Of a DNA stretch of 64,000 bases, positions 41,996-52,117 are shown in pieces; position 1 is the stretch's first letter, and each line of letters begins with the position of its first letter. The notes beneath the pieces were generated by a model that saw nothing but the letters and a program-made list of their open reading frames with translations, made no database searches and was not told the DNA's origin. Source of the DNA: Achromobacter spanius (GTDB taxonomy: Bacteria; Pseudomonadota; Gammaproteobacteria; Burkholderiales; Burkholderiaceae_B); the NCBI RefSeq assembly GCF_002812705.1, contig NZ_CP025030.1, positions 310,001 through 374,000 on the forward strand. The letters run 5' to 3'. A program made the position numbers and the translations under genes.

Positions 41996-42034
41996 TGTCG
42001 GGCGCCCTGTCGCGCCCGCCCAATTACCGATTGC

Positions 42035-43665
<1,631 letters not shown>

Positions 43666-43710
43666 TTCCGCCCATCCCTCTTTATCCTTACCCTGGCCTA
43701 TTCCCGCACC

Positions 43711-44565
43711 ATGCAGCACAACGACTACATCCTGACCCTGTCCTGCCCCGACCGCACCGGCATCGTCTACCGCGTCAGCGGCCTGTTGTTCGAATTGGGT
43801 TGCAACATCCTGGATTCGCAGCAGTTCGGCGACGAGGAAACCGGCCAGTTCTTCCTGCGTGTGCACTTCGACCTGCCCGTGGCCGTGAACCCCGACGACC
43901 TGCGCGCCCGGCTGGATACGCTGTCGGTGGATTACGGCATGGACCTGAAGCTGCACGACGCGCGCCGCAAGCAGCGCCTGCTGATCATGGTCAGCAAGCA
44001 AGGCCACTGCCTGAACGACCTGCTGTTCCGGGTGCATAGCGGGCATTTGCACGCGGAAGTGGCGGCGATTGTGTCGAACCACAACGACTACGCCAGCCTG
44101 GCCGCGTCCTACGGCATTCCGTTCCACTACCTGCCCGTTACGCCGGACACCAAGGCCGAACAGGAAAAGCAGGTGCTAGCCATTGCCGACCAGTCCAACA
44201 CCGACCTGGTGGTGCTGGCCCGCTACATGCAGATCTTGTCAGCGGACATGTGCCGCGCGCTGAACGGCCGCGCCATCAACATCCACCACAGCTTCTTGCC
44301 CAGCTTCAAGGGCGCGCGCCCGTATCACCAGGCGCATGCGCGCGGTGTGAAGATCATTGGCGCCACCGCGCACTACGTGACGTCGGACCTGGACGAAGGC
44401 CCGATCATCGACCAGGACATCGAGCGGGTCGACCACACGATGACGGCGGCCGACCTGACCCAAGTGGGCAGCGATATTGAATCGCTGGTGCTGTCGCGCG
44501 CGGTGCGCAGCCATGTGGAACACCGCATCCTGCTGAACCGCAACAAGACCGTGGTGTTCCGCTGA
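43711..44565 (+). CDS. purU: Formyltetrahydrofolate deformylase
   Basis: Hydrolyses 10-formyl-THF to formate and THF, 284 residues. The N-terminal ACT domain begins LSCPDRTGIVYRVSGLLFELGCNILDSQQF. The catalytic formyltransferase domain has INIHHSFLPSFKGARPYHQA and the TSDLDEGPIIDQ aspartate. It stands 45 bases after the FAD oxidoreductase and convergent to a LysR gene. Confidence 0.92.
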   Translation: MQHNDYILTLSCPDRTGIVYRVSGLLFELGCNILDSQQFGDEETGQFFLRVHFDLPVAVNPDDLRARLDTLSVDYGMDLKLHDARRKQRLLIMVSKQGHCLNDLLFRVHSGHLHAEVAAIVSNHNDYASLAASYGIPFHYLPVTPDTKAEQEKQVLAIADQSNTDLVVLARYMQILSADMCRALNGRAINIHHSFLPSFKGARPYHQAHARGVKIIGATAHYVTSDLDEGPIIDQDIERVDHTMTAADLTQVGSDIESLVLSRAVRSHVEHRILLNRNKTVVFR

Positions 44566-44576
44566 TTCGTTGATCT

Positions 44577-45488
44577 TCAGTCGGACGCGGCCTGCGCCGC
44601 GTCCGGTAGAAACTGGCGTTCCACCAGCGCCATCGCCCTTTGCTGCAAGGGCGTGCGCGCGCCGGCGTGCCAGATCACCTGGCTGATCGAGCGCGCTTCA
44701 TGCGCGAAGGTGATGAAGCGCGTGCCGGCCAGACCGCTGCGCGACAGGCAGGCCGGCACGATCGACACGCCCAAGCCCTGCGACACCAGCGACGCCACGC
44801 TCAGCCAATGCCGCACTTCGTGCCGGATCACCGGCATGAAGCCCGCCGCCACACACATCGACAGCACGGTTTCGTAATAGCTGGGGGACGCCGCGCGGGC
44901 GAAGAAGACGAAATCATCGCTTGCCAGTTCGGCCAGCCGCAGTGACTGGCGCCCGGCAAGCGGATGGGAGTCCGGCAGGCACACCACGAACGGCTCGGCG
45001 ATCAGGTCGCGCGCCAGTACCTCGTCGGGCACCGGGTTGGCGTGGATGAAGCCCAGGTCCTGTTCACCGCGCCGCACGGCTTCTATCTGCTCATGCGAAT
45101 TAAGTTCGGTCAGCACGTGCTCAACGTCGGGCAACTCCGCCCGCATCACGTTCAACAGCGTCGGCAGGCCGCGATACAGCATCGACCCCACGAAGCCGAT
45201 GCGCAGCCGGCCCCGCAAGCCCGCGTCCACCCTTTGCACCAGCGTGCGCACCTCTTCCGCCTGCCGCAATAGCGTCAGGGCCTCGCGGTACAGCACGTGG
45301 CCCGCGTCGGTCAGTTCCACGTGCCGGCTGGTACGCGCCAGCAGGCGGGCGCCGACGTTGTCTTCCAGTTGGCGGATGGCGTAGCTAAGCGGGGGTTGGG
45401 AAATATGCAGCCGGGTGGCGGCGCGGCTGAAGTGGCGCTCTTCGGCCACCGCGATGAAGTAGCGCAACAGGCGCGGGTCCAGATCCAT
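44577..45488 (-). CDS. LysR-family regulator of the acyl-CoA dehydrogenase cluster
   Basis: Regulator of 303 residues of the CatR/BenM-like branch: helix-turn-helix in FIAVAEERHFSRAATRLHISQPPLSYAIRQLEDNVGARLL. It is divergent from an acyl-CoA dehydrogenase, a Bug receptor and a CaiB transferase and probably controls them. A symmetric TGCAT-N6-ATGCA element lies in the shared 114-base gap. Confidence 0.87.
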   Translation of the reverse strand: MDLDPRLLRYFIAVAEERHFSRAATRLHISQPPLSYAIRQLEDNVGARLLARTSRHVELTDAGHVLYREALTLLRQAEEVRTLVQRVDAGLRGRLRIGFVGSMLYRGLPTLLNVMRAELPDVEHVLTELNSHEQIEAVRRGEQDLGFIHANPVPDEVLARDLIAEPFVVCLPDSHPLAGRQSLRLAELASDDFVFFARAASPSYYETVLSMCVAAGFMPVIRHEVRHWLSVASLVSQGLGVSIVPACLSRSGLAGTRFITFAHEARSISQVIWHAGARTPLQQRAMALVERQFLPDAAQAASD

Positions 45489-45540
45489 GGTCTCCCCTTA
45501 TCTATATTTTTTATGGATTGTTCTACACAAAATCGGTATT

Positions 45541-45556
45541 TGCATAGATTAATGCA
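45541..45556. promoter_or_regulatory. Candidate LysR operator
   Basis: TGCAT-AGATTA-ATGCA, an inverted repeat with the T-N11-A spacing of LysR sites, in an AT-rich gap between the divergent regulator and acyl-CoA dehydrogenase genes. Confidence 0.4.
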
Positions 45557-45602
45557 CCCACGCAACATCGGCCATCTTCCCCGTTTTTTGCAGGATGCCG
45601 CC

Positions 45603-47306
45603 ATGGACGCCCCCGCCCGCCCCGTTGCCCCCGCCCCCGCCACGCCCGTTCCGGATTCGCGCGGCCTGAATCTGTTCAGCGCGGACCCCTATGCCGCCGC
45701 GCTGAGCCAGCGCTACCTGCCCGCCGCGCTGCACACGCATCTGCTGCCGCATTTGGAACGGCTGGGGGGCTTGGCCGGCGGCGTGATGGACGAACTGGCC
45801 GCCACGGCGGACAAGCATCCGCCCACCCTGTCCGTGCGCAGCCGTGCGGGCGCGGACGAATCGCGCGTCGACAAGCATCCTGCCTATGTGGAGCTGGAAC
45901 GCCTGGCCTACAGCGAATTCGGCTTGGCCGCGCTGTCGCATCGTGGCGGCGTGCTGGGCTGGCCGGAACCCATGCCGGCCAGCGCCAAGTACGCGCTGAG
46001 CCACCTGTTCGTGCAGGCGGAATTCGGCCTGTGTTGCCCGGTCAGCATGACGGATTCGCTGGCGCGCACGCTGCGCAAGTTCGGCGACCCCGCGCTGGTC
46101 GAGCGCGTGCTGACGCAAGTCACCACCCAGGATTTCGACGCGCTGCGCCAAGGCGCCATGTTCATGACGGAACAGGGCGCGGGGTCGGACGTCAGCGCCA
46201 CGGAAGTGACCGCCGAAGCGCAAGCCGACGGCACCTGGCGCATTCATGGCGACAAGTGGTTCTGCTCGAATCCCGACGCGGGCTTTGCCATGGTGCTGGC
46301 GCGCAGCGAGCCGGAGCCGGGCCTGAAGGGCGTGTCGCTCTTCCTGCTGCCGCGCGACCTGGACGACGGCAGCCACAACCACTACCGCATCCTGCGCTTG
46401 AAGGACAAGCTGGGAACGCGCTCGATGGCCAGCGGCGAGATTCGCCTGGAAGGGGCCGTAGCCTGGCTGGTGGGCGAACGTGGTCGCGGCTTCAAGCAGA
46501 TGGCCGACATGATCAACAATTCGCGCCTGTCCAACGGCATGCGCGCAGCCGGGCTGATGCGCCGCGCGGTGACCGAAGCGATCTACGTGTCGCAGCACCG
46601 CCGCGCCTTCGGCAAGCGTCTGATCGACATGCCGCTGATGCAACGCCAACTGGTCAAGATGACGGTATGGGCGGAACAGGCGCGCAGTGTCATGTTCCAG
46701 ACGGCGCGCGCGCTGGCGGACGCCGATCAGGGCATGGCCGACCCGGCGCTTGCCCGCATCCTGACGCCGCTGATCAAGTTCCGCGCCTGCCGCGACGCCC
46801 GCAAGGTGACGGGCGACGCGATGGAAGTGCGCGGCGGCTGCGGCTATATCGAGGAATGGACCGAGCCGCGCCTGGTGCGCGACGCGCATCTGGGCTCCAT
46901 CTGGGAAGGCACCAGCAACATCGTGGCGCTGGATGTGCTGCGTGCCATCAAGAAAGAAAATTCACTGCCCGCCCTGCGTGCCCACATCGACCAGTTGCTG
47001 GCGGCGGGCGTACCCTGCCCGCCCGCCCTGGCCGCGCTGCAAGCGGACGCGCTGGCCAAGAGCTTTACGCTGGCCGAGCAGGCGGCGGCGGGCGACCATG
47101 ACGAACTGGCCCGTCAGGCCGCATCGCTGCTGTACCACGCCGTGTCCATGGCCGCGCTGCGCTGGGAAGCCACGGGTGCCGGGCTGGAAAGCCGCGCGCA
47201 ACTGGCCGACCAGGTGCTGCTGCACCGCCTGGCGCCACGCGACCCTTACGCCATTCCCCCCAACGAAAGCGCGGCCTGCCAGGCCATCTTGCAGTACGCG
47301 CTGTAA
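45603..47306 (+). CDS. Acyl-CoA dehydrogenase, AidB-like subgroup
   Basis: Flavin-dependent acyl-CoA dehydrogenase-fold protein of 567 residues. RVDKHPAYVELERLAYSEFG matches the AidB-type N-terminal region. MTEQGAGSDVSATEVTAEA and the C-terminal GGCGYIEEWTEPRLVRDAHLGSIWEGTSNI are clear. ATG 45603 has an AGGA ribosome site; another in-frame ATG at 45552 lies within the proposed operator. Downstream come a Bug receptor and a CoA-transferase, so a catabolic role on an imported acid is likelier than DNA protection. Confidence 0.85.
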   Translation: MDAPARPVAPAPATPVPDSRGLNLFSADPYAAALSQRYLPAALHTHLLPHLERLGGLAGGVMDELAATADKHPPTLSVRSRAGADESRVDKHPAYVELERLAYSEFGLAALSHRGGVLGWPEPMPASAKYALSHLFVQAEFGLCCPVSMTDSLARTLRKFGDPALVERVLTQVTTQDFDALRQGAMFMTEQGAGSDVSATEVTAEAQADGTWRIHGDKWFCSNPDAGFAMVLARSEPEPGLKGVSLFLLPRDLDDGSHNHYRILRLKDKLGTRSMASGEIRLEGAVAWLVGERGRGFKQMADMINNSRLSNGMRAAGLMRRAVTEAIYVSQHRRAFGKRLIDMPLMQRQLVKMTVWAEQARSVMFQTARALADADQGMADPALARILTPLIKFRACRDARKVTGDAMEVRGGCGYIEEWTEPRLVRDAHLGSIWEGTSNIVALDVLRAIKKENSLPALRAHIDQLLAAGVPCPPALAALQADALAKSFTLAEQAAAGDHDELARQAASLLYHAVSMAALRWEATGAGLESRAQLADQVLLHRLAPRDPYAIPPNESAACQAILQYAL

Positions 47307-47356
47307 TCCGACGCCGGCGGCACAGCCGGCGCGCCTTCCCCACAGGAGACACCACC

Positions 47357-48340
47357 ATGAAACGCATTCTTGCCCCCTTGCTGATGGCTGCGGCCACCGC
47401 CGTCATGCCAGCCACGTCCGCGCTGGCGGCCGAGGCCTTTCCCAGCGCCCGCCCCATCACGCTGATCGTGCCGTTCCCGCCGGGCGGGCCGACCGACGCC
47501 ATGGCGCGCCGCCTGGCCGAGAAGCTGCGCGAGCCGCTCAAGCAAAACGTGATTGTTGAAAACCGCAGCGGCGCGGGCGGCAATATCGGATCGGAATACG
47601 TGGCGGGGGCCAAGCCCGACGGCTACACGATTCTGTTCGGCACGTCCGGCCCGTTGGCCATCAACGTCAGCCTGTACAAGAACCAGGGCTACAACCCTGA
47701 AACCAGCTTCGCGCCCATCATCCGCCTGGGCCATCTGCCCAACATCCTGGTGGTGAACCCGTCGGTGCCGGCCAACAACGTGCAAGAGCTGATCGCCTAC
47801 GCCAAGCAGAACCCCACCAAGCTCAGCTACGCCTCGTCGGGCAACGGCGCGTCGTCGCACCTGGCCGGTATCCTGTTCAACAAGATGGCCGGCACCGACA
47901 TCATGCACATCCCCTACAAGGGCACGGGGCCCGCGCTGAACGACCTGCTGGGCGGGCAGGTGTCCATGTCGTTCACCGACATCCTCACGGCCCTGCCCCA
48001 CGTCAAGGCCGGCAAGCTGCGCGCCATCGGCCTGGCCAGCGCGCAACGCTCGGACGCGCTGCCGGATTTGCCCACCTTGTCCGAGCAGGGGCTCAAGGGC
48101 TATGACGTCAGCGTCTTCTTCGGCATCGTCGCGCCCAAGGGCACGCCGGCCGACGTGGTGAATACCTTGAACCAGGCGTTCAAGGTTGCGCTGTCGGACC
48201 CCGCCGTCGAGCAGGCGCTGCGTTCGCAAGGCATCGTGGCGGCCAAGGACCAGACGCCGCAAGGCCTGGCCGACTTCATCGCCGCCGAAGTGCCCAAGTG
48301 GCGCGAGCTTATCAAGAGCGCCAACGTTTCCATCGACTGA
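47357..48340 (+). CDS. Bug-family periplasmic solute-binding protein (TctC type)
   Basis: Periplasmic receptor of 327 residues with signal peptide to about residue 25 (ATSALAAEAF). ITLIVPFPPGGPTDAMARRLAEKL is the Bug signature, and IPYKGTGPALNDLLGGQVSMSF holds the carboxylate-binding region. These receptors bind small carboxylates. No membrane subunits (TctA/B) are adjacent, common for orphan Bug receptors. It lies 50 bases behind the acyl-CoA dehydrogenase gene. Confidence 0.88.
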   Translation: MKRILAPLLMAAATAVMPATSALAAEAFPSARPITLIVPFPPGGPTDAMARRLAEKLREPLKQNVIVENRSGAGGNIGSEYVAGAKPDGYTILFGTSGPLAINVSLYKNQGYNPETSFAPIIRLGHLPNILVVNPSVPANNVQELIAYAKQNPTKLSYASSGNGASSHLAGILFNKMAGTDIMHIPYKGTGPALNDLLGGQVSMSFTDILTALPHVKAGKLRAIGLASAQRSDALPDLPTLSEQGLKGYDVSVFFGIVAPKGTPADVVNTLNQAFKVALSDPAVEQALRSQGIVAAKDQTPQGLADFIAAEVPKWRELIKSANVSID

Positions 48341-48352
48341 AGCAGAGATTCC

Positions 48353-49465
48353 ATGGCCCCTACTCTTCCGAACGCCGGCGCGCTGGCCGGCTGCAAAGTG
48401 ATCGACCTGTCGCGCGTGCTGGGCGGCCCGTATTGCACGCAGATACTGGCCGACCACGGCGCCGACGTGCTGAAGATCGAGCCCCCCGGCGGCGACGAAA
48501 CCCGTGGCTGGGGCCCACCCTTCCTGGGCGACACCGCGTCGTACTTCATTGGCGTGAACCGCAACAAGGAAGGCATGACGCTGGACTTGTCGCAGCCTGC
48601 CGGCCAGGAACTGCTGCGCCATCTGCTGGCCGACGCCGACGTGCTGGTTGAGAACTTCAAGCCCGGCACGCTGGAAAAGTGGGGGTTGGGTTATGACAGC
48701 TTGAGCCAGGCCTTTCCCAAGCTGGTGCATTGCCGCGTCAGCGGCTTCGGCGCCGACGGCCCGTTGGGCGGGCTGCCCGGCTACGACGCCTGCGCGCAAG
48801 CCATGTGCGGCTTGATGAGCGTGAACGGCGAAGCCGACGGCGAGGCCACGCGCGTCGGCCTGCCGGTGGTGGACATGGTGACCGGGCTGAACGCCGCGGT
48901 CGCCGTGCTGCTGGCACTGAACGAACGCCATCGCAGCGGCCTGGGCCAATTCCTGGACATCACGCTGTACGACTGCGCGCTATCGCTGTTGCACCCGCAC
49001 GCGGCCAATTATTTCTACAGCGGTAATGTGCCCAAACGCAGCGGCAACGCGCACCCGAACATCGCGCCCTACGAAACGCTGCCTACCGCCAGCGGCCCGT
49101 TGTTTCTTGCCGTGGGCAATAACCGGCAGTTTGCATTGATGGCGCAGGTGCTGGAAGCGCCGGCGCTGGCCGCGGATGCACGCTATGCGACAAATGCCGA
49201 TCGCCTGCAAAACCGGCAAGCCTTGCGGGATGAATTGTCGGGGCTGCTGGCAAGCCAAAACGCGGCCGCGCTGGCCGACCGCCTGCTACGCGCAGGCGTC
49301 CCCGCCGCCGCCGTGCAAACGGTGGACCAGGCCTTGGCGCACCCACACACGAAGCATCGCGGCATGTTGCTGGAGCAAGGCGAATACAAAGGCGTAGGCT
49401 CACCCATCAAACTGTCGCGTACACCGGCTACGCTGCGACAGTTGCCGCCAGCGCTGAAGGCGTGA
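48353..49465 (+). CDS. CaiB/BaiF family CoA-transferase
   Basis: Family III CoA-transferase of 370 residues. The N-terminal VIDLSRVLGGPYCTQILADHGADVLKIEPPGGDETR is diagnostic, and the catalytic aspartate is D174 in GLPVVDMVTG. It likely charges the acid that the preceding Bug receptor binds, giving the thioester used by the acyl-CoA dehydrogenase. The gene starts 12 bases after the receptor and ends 9 bases before the large tandem repeat array. Confidence 0.88.
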   Translation: MAPTLPNAGALAGCKVIDLSRVLGGPYCTQILADHGADVLKIEPPGGDETRGWGPPFLGDTASYFIGVNRNKEGMTLDLSQPAGQELLRHLLADADVLVENFKPGTLEKWGLGYDSLSQAFPKLVHCRVSGFGADGPLGGLPGYDACAQAMCGLMSVNGEADGEATRVGLPVVDMVTGLNAAVAVLLALNERHRSGLGQFLDITLYDCALSLLHPHAANYFYSGNVPKRSGNAHPNIAPYETLPTASGPLFLAVGNNRQFALMAQVLEAPALAADARYATNADRLQNRQALRDELSGLLASQNAAALADRLLRAGVPAAAVQTVDQALAHPHTKHRGMLLEQGEYKGVGSPIKLSRTPATLRQLPPALKA

Positions 49466-49474
49466 ATTCAATAC

Positions 49475-50588
49475 GTAGGATGGGTGCAGCGCGCGGGAAA
49501 GGTCAGAAGAACGCGAAAGACGTTCGCGCGAAACCCATCATGCAGCGCCGGAACCCAGGCTGATTCAGCCACATATCGGTGTGGCCAAGGCATCCCAGAC
49601 TCCACCGCTGCTTGATGGGTTTCGCGCGGATTGCACTTGGGTTTTTTTGACTGTCCTCTCGCGCTGCACCCATCCTACGAATCCCGACCTGATGTGAAAC
49701 CGTAGGATGGGTGCAGCGCGCGGGAAAGGTCACAAGAACACTGAAGCCTTTCGCGCGAAACCCATCATGCAGCGCCGGAACCCAGGCTGATTCAGCCACA
49801 TATCGGTGTGGCCAAGGCATCCCAGACTCCACCGCTGCTTGATGGGTTTCGCGCGGATTGCACTTGGGTTTTTTTGACTGTCCTCTCGCGCTGCACCCAT
49901 CCTACGAATCCCGACCTGATGTGAAACCGTAGGATGGGTGCAGCGCGCGGGAAAGGTCACAAGAACACTGAAGCCTTTCGCGCGAAACCCATCATGCAGC
50001 GCCGGAACCCAGGCTGATTCAGCCACACATCGGTGTGGCCAAGGTATCCCAGACTCCGCCGCTGCTTGATGGGTTTCGCGCGGATTGCACTTGGGTCTTT
50101 CTGGCCTTTCCTCTCGCGCTGCACCCATCCTACGAATCCCGACCTGATGTGAAACCGTAGGATGGGTGCAGCGCGCGGGAAAGGTCACAAGAACGCGAAA
50201 GACGTTCGCGCGAAACCCATCATGCAGCGCCGGAACCAGCGCTAATCCAGCCACACAACCGTGTGGCCAAGCTTCCCCAGACTCCACCGCTGCTTGATGG
50301 GTTTCGCGCGGATTGCACTTGGGTCTTTCTGGCCTTTCCTCTCGCGCTGCACCCATCCTACGAATCCCGACCTGATGTGAAACCGTAGGATGGGTGCAGC
50401 GCGCGGGAAAGGTCACAAGAACGCGAAAGACGTTCGCGCGAAACCCATCATGCAGCGCCAGAACCCAGGCTGATTCAGCCACACAACCGTGTGGCCAAGC
50501 TTCCCCAGACTCCACCGCTGCTTGATGGGTTTCGCGCGGATTGCACTTGGGTTTTTTTGACTGTCCTCTCGCGCTGCACCCATCCTAC
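49475..50588. repeat. Array of five 227/228-base palindromic units
   Basis: Units start at 49475, 49702, 49929, 50157 and 50385. Each has a 204/205-base core whose ends are a perfect 19-base inverted repeat (GTAGGATGGGTGCAGCGCG and complement) and whose inner arms GCGCGAAACCCATCATGCAGC and GCTGCTTGATGGGTTTCGCGC also pair. A 23-base spacer joins units. Thus each unit is two divergent copies of a short element of the family at 29394-29555 and 60669-60843. It fills the 1237-base gap between the CaiB-type gene and the APC permease, in which I see no real gene; long minus-strand frames here are repeat translations. Confidence 0.95.
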
Positions 50589-50702
50589 GAATCCCAACAA
50601 CTAAGACATTTCGTTGCACCGCTGTAGCACTGTCTGCATCCTCCTCGCCTTAGACTTTTCGGGTCGCCTCCCCCCAAAGTCCAAGAAAGAGGAGAAAAGA
50701 AT

Positions 50703-52109
50703 ATGGCCACGAACGAAACGACTGCCCCTTCCATAACGGAGCATGCGCCGCTCAAGCGCGTGATGGGCGCCAAACTATTGTTGCTGTTCATTGTTGGCGA
50801 CATCCTTGGTACGGGCGTGTATGCATTGACCGGCCAGGTGGCCGCCGAAGTTGGCGGCGCGGCGTGGGTGCCTTTCCTGGTCGCTTTCGCCGTGGCGTTG
50901 CTGACCGCGCTGTCTTACCTGGAGCTTGTCACCAAGTACCCCAAGGCCGCCGGCGCGGCACTCTATGTGCACAAAGCCTTCGGCGTGCACTTCCTGACCT
51001 TTATCGTTTGCTTCACCGTGATGAGCTCGGGGCTGACATCCGCCGCCACGGCATCGCAGGCCTTTGCGGCCAACCTGTTCGCGGCCTTCGGCATCGAAGC
51101 CGACAAAGCCTGGATCACGTTCGGCGCGCTGGGCTTCATGCTGTTGGTGATGTTGGTGAACCTGCGCGGCGCAACCGAAAGCGTCAAGGCCAACGTCGTG
51201 CTGACCCTGATCGAATTGTCGGGCCTGTTGATGGTGATCTTGCTGGGCTTCTACGCCATGGCGGGCGGGCAGGCGGATTTCTCGCGCGTGATCGCGTTTG
51301 ACACGCCCGAGGACAAGAGCGTATTCCTGGCGGTCACATCCGCTACCGCACTGGCGTTCTTCGCCATGGTGGGCTTTGAGGATTCGGTCAACATGGCCGA
51401 AGAAACGCACGAACCCAGCCGCATCTTTCCCAAGGTCATGCTGACCGGCTTGGGCATCACCGCCGTGATCTACGTGCTGGTGTCGATATGCGCGGTGGCG
51501 TTGGTACCGGTGGGTGAATTGGCCAAGAGCTCGACGCCGCTGGTGCTGGTGGTCAAGCGCGCCGCGCCGGACTTGCCGGTGGAATACATCATGCCCGTGA
51601 TCTCGATGTTTGCCGTGGCGAACTCCGCGCTGATCAACATGATGATGGCCAGCCGCCTGCTTTACGGCATGTCGCGCCAAGGCGTGCTGCCGTCGTTCCT
51701 GGCGCACGTGCACCGCAAGAACCAGACGCCGTGGACGGCCATCCTGTTCACCACCGCCCTTGCGTTTGGCCTGATCATCCTGGTGGCCCTGGCGGATTCG
51801 GAAGCCATCCGCGCGCTGGGCGGCACCACCGCCCTGCTGCTGCTTGGCGTGTTCGCCTTCGTCAACGTCGCGGTGCTGGTCCTGCGACGCGACGAGGTCA
51901 AGCACGAACACTTCCGCATCAACCGCATCATCCCGTGGCTGGGCGCGGCGGCCTGCCTGTTCCTGGTCACGCCGCTGACCGGCCGCGACGTCATCCAGTA
52001 TCAAGTGGCGGGTTGGCTCTTGCTGCTGGGAGTGGTGATGTGGGGCGTGACCTATCTGGCGCGTCGCAAGGAAGCGCGCATGGAAATCGACCCGTCCGCG
52101 ATGGAATAA
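50703..52109 (+). CDS. APC-superfamily amino acid permease
   Basis: Membrane permease of 468 residues with about 12 hydrophobic segments. The first is LLLFIVGDILGTGVYALTGQV, carrying the glycine-rich substrate-binding GTGVYAL. The later FFAMVGFEDSVNMAEETHEPSR is the APC consensus in helix 6. Substrate is unknown but cationic or neutral amino acids are usual. A GAGGAG ribosome site precedes the start. It is convergent with ggt. Confidence 0.87.
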   Translation: MATNETTAPSITEHAPLKRVMGAKLLLLFIVGDILGTGVYALTGQVAAEVGGAAWVPFLVAFAVALLTALSYLELVTKYPKAAGAALYVHKAFGVHFLTFIVCFTVMSSGLTSAATASQAFAANLFAAFGIEADKAWITFGALGFMLLVMLVNLRGATESVKANVVLTLIELSGLLMVILLGFYAMAGGQADFSRVIAFDTPEDKSVFLAVTSATALAFFAMVGFEDSVNMAEETHEPSRIFPKVMLTGLGITAVIYVLVSICAVALVPVGELAKSSTPLVLVVKRAAPDLPVEYIMPVISMFAVANSALINMMMASRLLYGMSRQGVLPSFLAHVHRKNQTPWTAILFTTALAFGLIILVALADSEAIRALGGTTALLLLGVFAFVNVAVLVLRRDEVKHEHFRINRIIPWLGAAACLFLVTPLTGRDVIQYQVAGWLLLLGVVMWGVTYLARRKEARMEIDPSAME

Positions 52110-52117
52110 AAACCGGC

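Noticed and set aside
49730..50515. 261-residue frame with internal repeats of about 76 residues
   Set aside because: It is just the translation of the 227/228-base array; frame continuity depends on the 228-base units and there is no ribosome site.
49475..50588. CRISPR array
   Set aside because: Units are 227 bases, near-identical throughout and internally palindromic; there are no unique spacers and no cas genes.
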